A DNA stretch of 64,000 bases from Fasciolopsis buskii (taxonomy: Eukaryota > Platyhelminthes > Trematoda > Plagiorchiida > Fasciolidae): NCBI GenBank assembly GCA_008360955.1, contig LUCM01006116.1, positions 32,018 through 96,017 on the forward strand, written 5' to 3'. The position numbers were made by a program, and so were the translations under genes. The notes under the pieces are model-generated. The model was not told the origin of the DNA. It ran no database searches and saw only the letters and a program-made list of their open reading frames with translations. Positions 27,101 to 39,700 of this stretch are shown here, piece by piece; within the stretch, counting starts at the first letter, position 1, and the number at the start of each line of letters is the position of its first letter.

Positions 27101-27942
27101 CATCAGTGGTCGAATTGAGAAAGTCGTCCAGCCCCCTCAATGTGGAGGGACCAGAAACCGCAAACCGGGACATCACGGGCTTATAGGTTTCCTTATTCCT
27201 TATTCACATTCTCAATCAACATGTAGTAAATCCCACCGGATGTTTTTGCATTCATAAGAATATACTGACTGCTTAGTTTTCAGTTTTAACAGTTATTAAA
27301 ATTGTACTAAGGTGCCCAAGCTTCGATAGCTATTACGGGCGAGAAATGAACGAAGGATGATGAAAGGACGTCAACTTAGAAACTAAAAAAAAAAGCTGTG
27401 CAGAAGAGGAATGCAAGAAGGCCACTGATTACAACACATGTTCTCTCCAACAGCACGTAGGGGACGCCGTGAGCAACAATCCAGAAGTTTAATTGGACCT
27501 ACACGAGTTATTTCATTAATTAAAGTTTCTACACTTATTTACCATCTGAGCAAACGATCACTTCCATCGACCTTCGAATCAATATTTGTCCCTGGAAGCC
27601 AGAGTCGATCCGCAGGAACGTGTTACACATGCCCTAATGAACTGAGTATACTCAAACGTGTTGCCTACTGAACTCCGCGATCCAAAACGATACGCTTAAC
27701 CTTTGAGGACTAAAAAAATCAACCTTACACATTACAGCAGCATTAAGAAGTCATCCGTTCTAAAAACACTAGCAGTCGTATATTTTGTTTCCAACGGCTG
27801 TGGTTCTGAGCCGCGCAGGAGGGCCGATTCTAGAGTCGCTGCTTTCATCACATTTTTAGTGGATAAACCGATGTCGATCGACGGCACAGGTACTTGAACA
27901 TGGTGGACAATCGGGCCTTGTGTGTGCAAGAAGACACTTCAT

Positions 27943-28562
27943 CTAATATGCAATTACGTGGTGAATAATAACTGCCCAAACACTGAAAATAAGACGGCAA
28001 AAATACAAGAACAAAAACTTATCTTGCCATTTATCATTTCCTTCTTTGATTTCACTTAATGTATAATTCCACTTACATGTTGTTGCATTGGTGTCATATC
28101 TGTCCTCAAGCTCGTGTAAAATATATATACTCTTCCCCCACAAGAACAAGAGTGGGCTGGGAGTCATTTTAGTCTTGAAGCGGTATTTTGCACTCTGACA
28201 GTACAAAACGCACCCCGAAAATGCAGCACGATCAATAAGGTCGTCAAGAGATACTTGCAACCTGTCGGGATCTTCATTGTGAAGCATAATATCGTATATG
28301 CCAAGTCAGACAATTCTCTGTCTGAACAACTATCAATGTCACTATCCTCAAACAAAGAAACGGCTATCTTCATAATCTCAAATGTCGAATACGAAGGAAA
28401 AACTGGAAGAAGACAACTCTGACAAGCATCCGTCCTTGAAGCATCACTTCTTGAGATGAACTCGAGTGAAAGGACTTCGTAAGAACGAACTCTGCCTCGG
28501 CTGTAGGCATACAGGGGTTGGAAGGAGCAATAAATTCCTCTTCGAATGGAATGTATTACCAC
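27943..28562 (-). other. Two overlapping open frames, possible frameshifted coding relic
   Basis: The frame 28562-28164 includes MKIAVSLFEDSDIDSCSDRE and LSDLAYTIL. Just where it loses this character, another frame (28287-27943) starts with MLHNEDPDRLQVSLDDLIDR and continues for over 100 codons. A single frameshift near 28.28 kb would join them. A GTAAGT donor-like site occurs within the second frame (about 28.08 kb). I do not recognise the product. A decayed transposon protein or a broken exon are both possible. Confidence 0.25.
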
Positions 28563-29743
28563 AGGTCGAATAAGCCGAATATTAATTGTGGGCTATGAAA
28601 ATGTCTGTGTTCTAAAATCGGCCGCAAACAGAACGTATGATTAATCCAAACTGAACCGACCGGAAACTGGCTTGATCCTCACGCACACGTGTTTCCCAAG
28701 CACTAGACAATCGGTGGGGGAAAATGACTGCAAGTGATTTAAATACAGTTCTTACCAAACAAAATCCCCTGTAATCCTCAAAAAATATTTATCACGTTTA
28801 TTGTTAGTAGTTTAGACCACCTCTCACTTCAGTCACCTATCATATGTTCTTTTTCCCAAATCAAACACAGGAGTTTTATTTTATACAACATTAGAAATCC
28901 TCCATCATCCTTAAAGAACGACGGTGACAACCCATCTCGTCCAAGAGCCGTTTTCCTTATGATCAGTGATTTCCATTTTTTATGGGGAGCTGATTTGTAA
29001 TTGTACTGTTTCATTTGAAGTTAAAATTGGAAGATTCAGTGTCAATGGACCAGGTGAACAGCTCTTTAAAGTGCTCAGCCCAAAGACCTCGCAGGACATT
29101 TTCAGGAGTAAATTAGTGAGCCGTCAGATCCTTTGGTCGCATTACTTACATCCGGTTTTAGTGTTGCAATATTCTTTATCGTCTGGCAAGGGTTTCAGAT
29201 ACTCCTGATAATCGGAGCTTTCTCTCCCTTGTTTCATTCTCCCATCCACCACTGTTTGCGGTCATTTCTTAAGCTTTTAGATAGCTGACCTCTCAAAGGT
29301 CCGCTGATTTCATTCTATGTAACATCCGAGGACGAGCTGGCGAGTATCTAGCGGGGGAACCGAACTGACTGCGGTTAAGTCTATGCAGCATCCAGGAATT
29401 ATGCGAAATCAGACGTGTCAGCCCCGGCAACCCGAACGTACCCAAGCATAATGTCACACGGAAATTATTCGAGCGATGATGGAAATGTTTCTTACAACGG
29501 TGAATTTGGAAAACTCTAAAAATTCGATAACAAAAGTGAAAATCCCCATCTTGTTAGGAAACCTACAAAATCTTGGAACGGCCATCCTGACAGTTGTTCT
29601 ATGAAAGTATACTGAAACATTGAATTGTGAATAAATGTTTGGAGAAATTCTGTTACTATGGTCTAATTGAGTTCCGTCACGACTCTTCAGCTAACTTTTC
29701 CTGGGGTGGAACAGCGAAAACATTCCGATGGGGCTAAACGTAC

Positions 29744-30624
29744 CTCACTAATCGATCCTGGTGCAACATTCGCGGGCATTGCAGAGGGAGAAGCATGCTG
29801 GGACATGATCAGATGGGTTGACGGTCCGGTTTGCGTTTGTGCTGGCGATGAACCAGAACCAGATAGAGGTGACATGCTGACAGGTTGATTGGGCTGACAC
29901 TGCAGTTGTTGTTGCTGTTGTTGTTGTTGCATAGCTACAGTGGCTGCAGCGGCAGTGGCTGCGGCGAACGCTGCAGCCATCATCGAATCCATCGTGCCCG
30001 AATCCGCCATTTTTAGCGAGCTAAGCGGATGACCCGTTGAAGCTTCGGTAGCGGAAGACTGATGCAATGGTTGTGACGATGAAGAGGAGGTATTAGGACA
30101 GTTAGATGGCTGACGACCGGATATTAGAGCGGCTGCGAGAAAACTCGCAAATCGTGCATTCCAATCTACCGGATCCGATGACGGAGGAGGTGGCGCGAGA
30201 GGTACCGGGGGAGGTGGCAGCTGATTTGGATAGACAGCTGACTGCTGAGTATCGGGAGTTGTGGATCCATTATTTCCTTGTGCTAGCGGAGCTACTGCTT
30301 CGGCCCAGCGTAAGACATCCATCAGGAGCATCCGCGTGCGCCATAATTCACGCCAACTGGCACCAGCCTGATTGACCAGCAGACGATATGAATTATACGA
30401 CTCCGCTCCGGAGGAAGAAGCACAAGACAATGAGCGGAGCGATACCCGACTGCCCAACGTACCTATCTCATCCCTGAAAACTCGGCGAGCCGAACCAGAC
30501 TTCTTGCTAAGTGCCGTGTTTGAATCGCCTTTGGATGTCGCACCAGTAGGACCAAGAACATTCCCTAACCCTTCGGTCAGTGCGCTTCGGACGGAGGATG
30601 AAGAAACTTGACTTCCACCAAAAG
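29744..30624 (-). CDS. smo-like: Tail exon with poly-Q, poly-A and proline runs
   Basis: The exon has 881 bases. The acceptor is TTTCTATTTTAG at 30625, with phase 1 entry that fits the exon ending at 32678. The donor is GTACGT at 29743-29738, leaving phase 0. The peptide begins with a Ser/Gly-rich segment. It contains a compact, more conserved-looking stretch (ASWRELWRTRMLLMDVLRWAEAVAPL) and a proline run (PPPPVPLAPPPPSS). Later come an alanine-rich run (MMAAAFAAATAAAATVAM) and eight glutamines directly after it. The rest is Ser/Pro-rich. This is low-complexity, probably disordered tail sequence with one likely helix. The glutamine codons are mostly CAA, so the tract is not a pure CAG repeat. 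It has no known catalytic motifs. Confidence 0.62.
29907..29930 (-). repeat. Poly-glutamine (CAA/CAG) tract in exon
   Basis: Eight glutamine codons in a row are read on the minus strand, seven CAA and one CAG, seen as TTG/CTG units on the plus strand. The tract follows an alanine-rich run and is in frame with the exon 29744-30624. Confidence 0.85.
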
Positions 30625-32129
30625 CTAAAATAGAAAGTCAAGAAAAAGTTAGAGTGTGAATATAAACTGACACAAATCACCTCTCGTTGTCGCCACAGGA
30701 CATAAGTGCTAAACGGTTTGGTAATTCACATAACCTGAGACGGTATCTGGTCCAGTTGAGATACTGTTTATTTGAGTTAGCTGTGTGCAAAATATATTTA
30801 GGGAAATTTAAAAACAATCGTAGGTGTTCGACTTCTTACAACGAATAACCATAAGTGGTGTAGCAACTAGTACTTACGAACCGCATCGCCTTGGAAAGGC
30901 AGTTAAGGAGATAGCGAATAAAAGGTTTTGAAAATAGAACGGGCGATTGTAACGCGATGACAGCAAACGACTGAGTTATTCAAAGCAGTCGGTAGTAGAT
31001 CATCAACGAATGTTGGCTTTTTTTGCCGTTTTACGATAACTCCATATCTGACCAGAGTATACAAACCACTTCTGGATTTTCGCTGCAGCAGTCGAGTTAA
31101 AAGCCAAACAAGAAACGTCGATTATTCAGCGTATATCAGGAGATTAAGACGATACAGGGAAAATGGTATTGCGACAAAAGTGCCGCGTCTGCTCGCAAAA
31201 GAAAGAAGTAATGAATGAATGAAGCGGACACTTCGAACCTTGAAACATTTCGGGCATCATTCACATGACACACCTGTGAGTGACCACCAAAATGTATAGA
31301 GAATTGGGTAAATACATTCATTAACACATAAGTGACTGCATGTTTGGATGTGGGCACACCTCATGACAGAGGCCAATTATCCATCCGCAATTATGCGTGC
31401 GGTAGCAAACAATCAGTTAGCGGGGAGAGTTAAAACTCATCGAACTCCACCGTGGAAGTGCTGCGCAGCCTACCAAAAATGAATCGGTGGAGGCCTGGAA
31501 AAGTTACGATCTATCGAAAACTGTTAGCAGTGTGTCCACGAAAAAGCCAATATTAAAACATGGTAACCATCACGGTCGTATTTAAAAATCTGTAAGCCAC
31601 AGATTTTCCAGCTGTGCGCCGAAGAAAACGGAAGTAAAAAAAGATTGTAAGTCTACACACTAACTAAAAATGATAACTTATTCCAGTTATTGGGAATACA
31701 CATGCTATAAAGTCGCATAATTTCCTCATGTAAATCAAGACAATTATGGAGTTACTTCCAGCTTTCCCAAAAGTGGTATTGGTTTTTCAAACGCCAAACC
31801 TGCACAGTAGCATAATAAGCACAAAGTCTTGGATTAATCCCGGTTTTTCGGTCAGACTTAACCACTCAATTTACTAATTTGCGCAAATTCATTGCTGGGT
31901 AGAAACATACTTTTCGCCACTACATCAACTATTGCTTTAAAAGATTTGAGATGTCTCAGCAACAACTGCTGTGGCAATCTTGTTGCCGAAAGCTCCTGGT
32001 TATGGATTCCCATCGACTAACTCTGGTTAACTCGTTGTGGCCTGTGTAACAACCACGATTGAGAGCACAATGAACTTCAGCATACCGACTAACTAAAGTT
32101 CCCGGCCCCGACAATCTCAATGACCTTTA

Positions 32130-32140
32130 CCCCCCCCCCC
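32130..32140. repeat. Poly-C run (11)
   Basis: Eleven consecutive cytosines, a likely length-variable site; a run of the same length is at 52358. Confidence 0.9.
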
Positions 32141-32677
32141 AGTTGTGGCATGCACAAACATATTCTCCCAAACACCGACGCAAGAACACTAACACAGACC
32201 ACTTATTCACCCCCTCGTAACCAAACCATATACGCGCAAACACCAATTCATGTGTTCTAAAACAATTACTTGCAAATTTTAACCGTTTATGCATAAATGT
32301 GCTCTGAATCTTAATGCACCGTTCGATAACTTTCATCAACATGTTACTTTAAACTGGGTGATCCAAAGTGGAAATAGCCCAAGTGCTTAGTGTTATTCAG
32401 AATTAGTGGACATTTACACAGCCAGACTGAGGCATCTCATTCACAGTGCTCCGTTCCCGGAAAACGTGAACCATGCAATTATGGATATTGAGCTCTCATT
32501 TGTTTACACATTATAAACAAGACAGTTGTAATGCATCGACAGCTCTATGCGATCAAAATAAGGTCGAAATTCGCACTTCGGATTTTATCTACCACATCAT
32601 GATTGAGATTCTGGATATCACTGTGTATGTGTCAAGATATTGTAACGGAAATAGTAAACACATTCGGTCAAGCTCAC

Positions 32678-33040
32678 CGGATGCAGCTCCACTAGACTGA
32701 TTGAAAGGATGCGCTGATAGAACAGAAGAAACAACAGACTGACTCAGACGACGATGACGCGAACGCCCACTTCGATCACCATCCGCACTTCCGAGACGTA
32801 TATCTCCCCGATCAGTTGGGCCATGCAGTGAAGAGCCGGTGGCTGCTGCGGCTAAGACGGAGGCAGCGGCGCGAAGTAATTCAGGAAGTGACTCATTCGG
32901 ACGATCGGCTGACGTCGCTGAGACGGTAGATCCTGCTTCAGTGCTGACAGTACCATCAACACCCGATAAACGGAGCGGAGTGGATACTGGACAGTGCAAA
33001 CCACCGGTTGACAAGCTGCGCGAATGACTTTTCCGACGAG
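32678..33040 (-). CDS. smo-like: Tail exon, Ser/Ala/Arg-rich
   Basis: The exon has 363 bases, with a textbook acceptor (TTGCTGTTCACTCCGCAG) at 33041 and donor GTGAGC at 32677-32672. It enters in phase 1 and leaves in phase 1. The peptide starts SRRKSHSRSLSTGGLH, which is a basic, serine-rich stretch of the kind used by PKA/CK1-type kinases. It later has an alanine-rich, probably helical part, LPELLRAAASVLAAAATG, and a second RSGRSRHRRLSQS stretch. The phase of the previous identified exon (0) does not fit, so at least one exon between 37.5 and 33.0 kb is missing. The join to the next exon at 30624 is in phase. There is no recognisable domain; membership in the Smoothened-like gene rests on strand, order and the phase match downstream. 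Confidence 0.6.
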
Positions 33041-36000
33041 CTGCGGAGTGAACAGCAATGGGAGATAAGAAATAAGGAAGCCTACGGCGAGAAAAGGAAA
33101 TCGAAACTGGAGGTTATATGCTACGGGAACGAAGAAAACAAGATTTTACTTCAGAACGTTGAGGAAGTAATGCAGACGATTGCGAGTCAATCCTGATTAA
33201 ATGGTGGTATGCATCACACACCGCATCCTTTTACGCAGGTGCTCTCGTGCCTTATGGGTAAAAATAGGGGTTCGGTAGTAAAAACAAAATACTTCAACAA
33301 AAAGGAGGACAAAGGATAACAAAAAAAAGGAACGATAGATATTGTTATGAATGATTGTCCAGTAGAACCAAGTGGTAAAGAGAAACGTGAGGACAAATGT
33401 GGGTTTACTTTAGACGGTAACGTAATTGAGTACACAATTCATATTTTGAATAACAAAAGAAATGAACCACTGCGACTGAAGATCGGAAAATAACCAAGAA
33501 GTCAAAAGAATGACAGAAGGCTGGCAAACCAATCAGTACTATTTGAAGTGGAAAACACCGACTGTTGTTTAACACCAGACGACTAACTAAAGCATTGTTC
33601 ATTCAACCGACCTTGCTGTGGTTTAGATCACGTGAGCATGCTTTCATCGCTTCAATGTCAAGACACTTGGCTGACCATTTACATCTGGATTCTGTTTCCC
33701 GATCTTTTGAGCAACTTTTAAATATCATTTTTTTCATTGAACTATGAAATTTCAGAAAGAAAATCACAAGATCCACGCCCTCCACTAACTTGTCTCATCC
33801 TTTCTAATGGAATACTAATAAAATGGTGTGACTACGAAAACTTTTCTCAATGCCACTTAGTGCAAGTAGGACCACGGAGTTTTTTCCCAAGGTTTCGGCT
33901 GCATTAGCATCATAATCGTTCAGCGTAGAACAATAGGCCGAATTCCACTGTTCGCTGCCTTTTGATATGTCGAGCATCTTAATAGAAAGGATGAAAATAC
34001 AACGCAGACAACACACATGACCTTTCGCCAGCGAAATATCAAGTCGACGCGAAACAAATTCCATTTTAACTCCCCGTCCAGCATAACGCTCGAAAGTACT
34101 GACATTCAATTTTGTAACAGCGCTCTAAACTTAGAAGGTGGAAAGCACAAACCGAATGGACCTGCGGATTTTGCAGGTCTCTAGTGCACGTTTTGCACAT
34201 TCGAGCAAGCCCACAAGGTCGTCCGTGTGATTTAAGTCACAACTTTTCCCCATTTACCAGTTCGACGCCTACATCCCAGAAACCTCCTAAAGTATCCTCC
34301 AGTAGCTCACTGGTGCCCAAGTGAAACAACAACGGACGGATGGGACACGACTATCGAACACCGCTAATCGTTTTGAATGAACTTGATAAGTTACGGCATA
34401 CCTTCACGCGACCAGATCTATTCAAGTACAATACTCGCAGATTCACAAACTTCTACGGAATACCTTTTCGGTGAACAGCACTGAATAGCGCTGTCGGACC
34501 GACTGGGTAGAATGTGACTTTCAAGAAGAGAAAAACCACGATTGTCGGGTGGCGATGTGTGTCGCATTTCAATTAACTGGCGAAGAGTAAGAACCCGGTC
34601 AACAAAACCTCAAATTGGGCAAACTCCGAGGAAACCAGCTTCATACAGCGCAGCATTATTGGAGCTAAACTTTGGTAGCTACCGAAATGATAATTGTCAT
34701 CGCTCCTTGTTCCATTATTGAAGTAACTCCAGCATTGATGAGTGAATACAGACCTCGTCCCAAATATCACTAACCAAAGAGGTAAGTGCTTTTACCGAGG
34801 TATCACTAGCCATAATGAAAAACTTTAAGGTAGTTCGACGGGATAGGGTGATTTCCGCAGTCGAATGTTTGGGCCACTGAAGTTCCACTGAAGAGCCAAC
34901 TGACACCTCGCAATGGTTCATGGTTGTTGACATAAAAATAAACACGTCATCGCGCAGCCAGTTAGACTGCTCCTTGAAGTATTTGGCTCAACACTAGAGC
35001 TCTGGCTGTCTGCTACGATCAGACGCTCTATTTCAATCGCACATCATTTCATTAACCAAAGTTTCTCGCCCACCTCGTCACGCAAAAGTTTTAACAGTAT
35101 TTGGTTGTTACCTGAAACAGTTGCGACCTCTATTTCTTCAGCTACCTTAACTCACCACATTTTAAGAACCGTCCTAAGGTTTATCATCACTTGACGCTGC
35201 AGATGCCACGCGTCATCACCTCATAGTTCGACAGCTGGTGTTCCTCCCCATCGAACTAATCAACTCTTGAAAAGTCTAGTCTTTGATAAAAACTGAATGA
35301 AGAACCATAAGCAAAACTTACCGCCAAGCACATCCGTTTCACTAGATCACAGTGCTCATCTAGGTTGCCACTCGTCGGCTGAAAGTTTCTAATCGTAACT
35401 GGTGCGAACATCTAGGGCAGACGGACGTTTAACAAATACCTGAACTTATTGTTTGTGTCGGTGACCGTTGAGCTGCAGCAGAAATCAAATCAAAACCAAT
35501 TTTAGGTCCAAATCTACGTAGATGTGCCAGAAGGATTTGCTTACGGACACAACCGTGCCAGCGGTAGCTCGCTGTGATATCATCGATTTGCATCCGAGTA
35601 CAAGTGGATTAAGAGAGCCACTGTAGAACGAAAACAGTGCAGGAAATTCGTACTGGAAAAGAATAATTGATTGTTTGCAGGAAACTGGGCAAGTACATGC
35701 CGCAATCTGTAAGCTGAGTGGGTTAGGTGCAGCACCCACCTAGACAAATTTCTGGTGCACAAAGTTTTCCAACTTGTCCATTAGAATGAGATGCCACTAG
35801 TACGATAGCACAACCATTGTTACTACGACTAAGATTGTCGAAATCGTAATAAAACTCGTCCTTTAGCATGCCAGTGCTACTGACTGTTGAAGCACACTCC
35901 AAGGGGGTGGGGAAACAAGCTGCGCTTAACAAACCCATAATTTTGAAAGCCAAATGACCGCTGGAGGCCTCAGTAGAATCTTGTCATCGCCAAGTTATGG

Positions 36001-37532
36001 GCTAATTCTGGTTTGAATAGATAAGAATTCTTAGATGAACACTACTTTCTGTATTGCCAAAATAGTGAAGCTACGCTAGTAGAAAGCGAAAATCGAGGAC
36101 CACTGTGCTATTTGGAAGATTTGGCTTAAAATCCGTCTACAAACATTGCTATCGGAAACAACAGTGAGCCGCCGTTGGAGCGAATCAGTATTCAACCCTT
36201 AAGGCTGACTGGCGAGAATTCACGATATCCACGGACTTGACTTAAGTCCTCAGAAATAATCGTGGAAAATTAAGTGATGGCGTTTACAGTGACAGGTAAA
36301 ACGAGAGAATGCGGAGGAGTTATGAAAATGGACACAAGCTCCACATAAAAGATATGACGTGATCGACACAGTTTGTCTAACATGTCATGTGAACTCCAGA
36401 TACAGTAACTACTCAGTTTTCCATTAAAAGGTGAAACTTCCACGATCACAAAGAGGGAGTAATGCACTATACTAAGAAAAAGCACACTTGGATATTACCT
36501 GAAGTCCGAGTTGGTAAAAGACGTCGGTGGCGACTACGGTGCCGTGTGGAGAACTAGTAACAAAGAAACAAAATTTACGGGATGAGAAAGACAAGGGAAA
36601 ATACCTGTCGAATAGAACTGTGTGAAATAACTAGCTAAAAAACGACGCGATGTCGATGATAAAATATTTGGAAAAATTCACGAAAAACCCGAAGAACACG
36701 CTGAACCAGTATAAAAGCATAACGATGTATTTTCCAGAAATGAATAGAGACTATAATAAAACAATGAACACAAATAGAATACTATCACCAAAACTAACCA
36801 TGATTGGAAATACAAATGAATATTATACTCTGCGCAGTTTAAAATGCGAAATCACTACTGACTGTCCTTTACCACTATTTGCCAAGGAAAAAATTAGGAG
36901 GAAGGCAAACATGGATACATCGGAACCCGAGATGGTATTTCGACGGATCTATTGGCTGTGCCCTTTAGGGCAGAGTGATCACAAAGACGATGATGCAGGA
37001 ATGAGACACTAAAATTTATAAAGAAAGTTATGTTAACCCACAGAAAAAAATACAAGTAGTAAACATGCGACGACTAGATAAGAGTGACAGATTTTCTTCT
37101 CAATCTGAGTATTTTTTGAGAGTCAAAACCGTCTGTCGAGCCTTTAAAACAGTATGCTGACTCCAAATCATTTATGCAACAAATGAATCAATTGCTGTTC
37201 GGGCGGCAAATTTCTTAAGCTAAACAATAATGAACTAAGTCTAAATGCGACTGTCCAATAGTCAGATAGCAGCCCAAGATTAACTTTTAGGCATAAAACC
37301 TCGGGAGGCCGAATTCAAACAGTCGCACGCTGGACCTCTCGGATATGCATTGCGGATAATATTTAGAGACAAAATGGATACTTTCTATCAAAATCGTAAT
37401 TCGGTTCATTGTATCACTATACCATATAATTCGACGTTATTCTTGAGAAATCGGTAACCTCTAATTTGAAGATACAATTATAACTGGAGGAAATGAGAAA
37501 TTAGAACAGTGATAGATTGTTCGGGCACTCAC
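33041..37532. other. Intron sequence with an unplaced exon
   Basis: This lies between the tail exons ending at 37533 (phase 0) and starting at 33040 (entry phase 1). The phase mismatch implies at least one more exon here. The minus-strand frame at 34715-34945 is a weak candidate, without clear splice sites. Confidence 0.4.
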
Positions 37533-38349
37533 AGTATTCGCCGAAGCTAAATGTTTCTGACACTGATCGTACAGGGCAGCCATAGATTGAACAAGTTTGG
37601 TCTGTGCAGGTTGATTCGGAACGACCAAGTCAGTTCCGGAATTAGTGGCCAAATGCCGTTCAATACCGGACGCAGTGGCTGGTCGATCAAGTAGATGACG
37701 ATCAGAATTGGCATAACTTGTTGTCGTTGTCGTCGGTGCTGCGGTAGCAGCAATATCAACAGTACAGGCAGTTGGACTGCCAGAGGGTTGAACAAGCTGA
37801 TCATATAGATGACGGAAAAACACTAAGGTTGGATGATCCGGGGATGTGTTTTCGTAGAGCGAAATAACACGAGCCACATGTGGGATTAAATCTTCAAACA
37901 GAGTCGGCCCCGGATAGAGCGAAAGATCAATTGAACCAGGCTGGAATTCCAGTCCTCCAGCGGTTCCAGTCAAGCGATTAGGCGCTGATGGTGACTGACC
38001 ACTCCCGTCTCCAGTCGGACAACCATCGTCGACACGCGGTTTGCACGAGGCGGTAGAGAGAATATCGGCCGGCCCGATTGAGCGCGATTTTACTTCCGAG
38101 CTGGACATCATTTCAGTCAAGTGTACTAGTTCACATGTTGAGCTGGTCTCCTTTGCATTTGGTATAAATCCGCATAGATCATCGTGGAATAGAGGTAAAC
38201 GAAAGAGCCCCGGGTCCCACCAACTGAAACCGGCCACATTACTGTACAGACAGTTGGATAATAATTTGTTCACTGCACGTGTATGACTCGTACCACACCG
38301 CGTTGGTAATCGGCCTCTCCAGCGACCCAAACGACAAGAGATACGAATT
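37533..38349 (-). CDS. smo-like: Smoothened-like exon: membrane-proximal cytoplasmic tail
   Basis: The exon has 817 bases. The acceptor CCCATAG at 38350 leaves one base that completes the codon split at the end of the TM7 exon. The protein then runs from HSWRKFWIR into a basic stretch, RISCRLGRWRGRLPTR. Further on, SNVAGFSWWDPGLF resembles the conserved VAGLAFDLNEPS-type segment of the proximal Smoothened tail, but the similarity is weak. The rest is rich in Ser, Thr, Pro and Ala. It includes a more ordered part around TLFEDLIPHVARVISLYENT and a threonine run (TTTTTT) near residue 190. The donor GTGAGT at 37532-37527 leaves phase 0. No enzyme domain is seen. Regulation by phosphorylation of the tail is known for Smoothened in other animals, but I have not mapped sites here. 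Confidence 0.68.
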
Positions 38350-38775
38350 CTATGGGTTTAGGTGTAAAAACAGACGCGTATAGAACAGTAAAAGCTGCCA
38401 GTATCGATCAGCAGTTAACAATTAAAATCAAGTTGATAATATTTATCCGAAATGAAACTGATTCGCACAGGTTGGGCATCTGAAACAACAAAAATCGCAA
38501 TGATTATCTAATCGCTGCATGTCCATAGAAATATCATCAGAGTAAGGTAGCACGACTTCACGTTAGAAGTATTTTTGCAACTGAAAAACATCGATATTGA
38601 TGACGTATGCATGTCTGAAGGAAATTGGGGAATCGGGAATTTAAACTTTTCAACCATTGTCTGTCTACTTCAATCAACGTAATAATTAGCTCAACAATCA
38701 TCAAACCGATACCTGGAGAAAAGCTTTTTAATCGTTGGGGGGATAACACGAAGACCTGGAGAAAAGACCGTGAGG

Positions 38776-38830
38776 TGTACGTACGTGTGCGCATGCACGC
38801 ATGTATTTATGTGTGTGTATGTACGCACGG
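38776..38830. repeat. Imperfect GT/GC/AC simple repeat
   Basis: Low-complexity tract made of GTAC, GTGT and GCAC units. Confidence 0.65.
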
Positions 38831-38949
38831 ATGAATATGCCTGTACGTAGGTACGGAAGGAGGGAGATAGGACGAATTTTTATCACCTACGAATTAGAAC
38901 GTGGAGGTCTCAAGTTCGAACCAATCATCGTGATTACTTTTCGTGTCGG

Positions 38950-39700
38950 TAACCGTACCCCATGTGGGAATAGTGGGATTGATATTTGCTCAGACAGGAA
39001 CTTGGGCGATTTTGAATTAGCGGACAATATTGTGCAGACGAGTGAAGACCGAAGTCAGTTGCACGATTTTCTTGATCGTCTCAACCATAGATTGGGCATG
39101 TTTGGGGTGTTTTGCATCGCCGAAGTGTAAAACGATGTTGCAGGACTGGATTGGCCCAAAGCCGAACCTTGTTCTTGCAGGAGAGCAGCCGGGTGAGATG
39201 GACATCTCACCGGTTATCGATCGAAGGTCGAATATACTCGGGAGGAGCGAGGTCGGTATTGTTTCGAAATATGGCCAGTTAGAGCAGAAGATATACGAAG
39301 GCTTCCGACGTTTGGCTGAAGAATTGTATTAGTAACTTAGAGGTTAGGTTTAAGGCTTCAATCATAAAAACAGACACTAAATAAGAATAGTTTAAGGTGG
39401 CTAAAACAAGTTTTGGCACGCTAACTGGATGAATGCTTCGCCGTACGCTGTCCTCCGAGGCGGGCGGTAATTGGAAGATGGTTCTAGGTGGCCAGTCAAT
39501 GACATGGGAAAGAAATATGAAAGATATAATTTGTGGATAGGCTCGTGCAGGTGCAGTTAGACTATCGGGTTGGAGTCCGCCAGCCCCCCAAAGCGATGGC
39601 CAGAGGCAACTGGTGATATGGCATAGTGCCACAGGCAGTGACGTTCTGTTTTCCAACTTGCTACTTTGTCCTCGATCTTTCATTGTTCCCCGTTTTTTTC
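38950..39700 (+). mobile_element. LINE reverse-transcriptase C-terminal fragment, decayed
   Basis: The plus strand reads ADNIVQTSEDRSQLHDFLDR (the YADD motif region, with Tyr lost). It continues as LNHRLGMFGVFCIAEV and then QDWIGPKPNLVLAGEQPGE, and a late part has LGGQSMTWERNMKDI. The order and spacing are those of the palm-to-C-terminus of fluke non-LTR elements. Stops and frameshifts are present. The related, better preserved stretch is in 42.9-43.2 kb. Confidence 0.7.

Noticed and set aside
36650..37012. Plus-strand frame of 120 codons
   Set aside because: Lys/Asn/Met-rich translation of AT-rich DNA without motif or splice support; probably chance.
38910..38945. Plus-strand B-box-like AAGTTCGAACC
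   Set aside because: No A box at the right distance.
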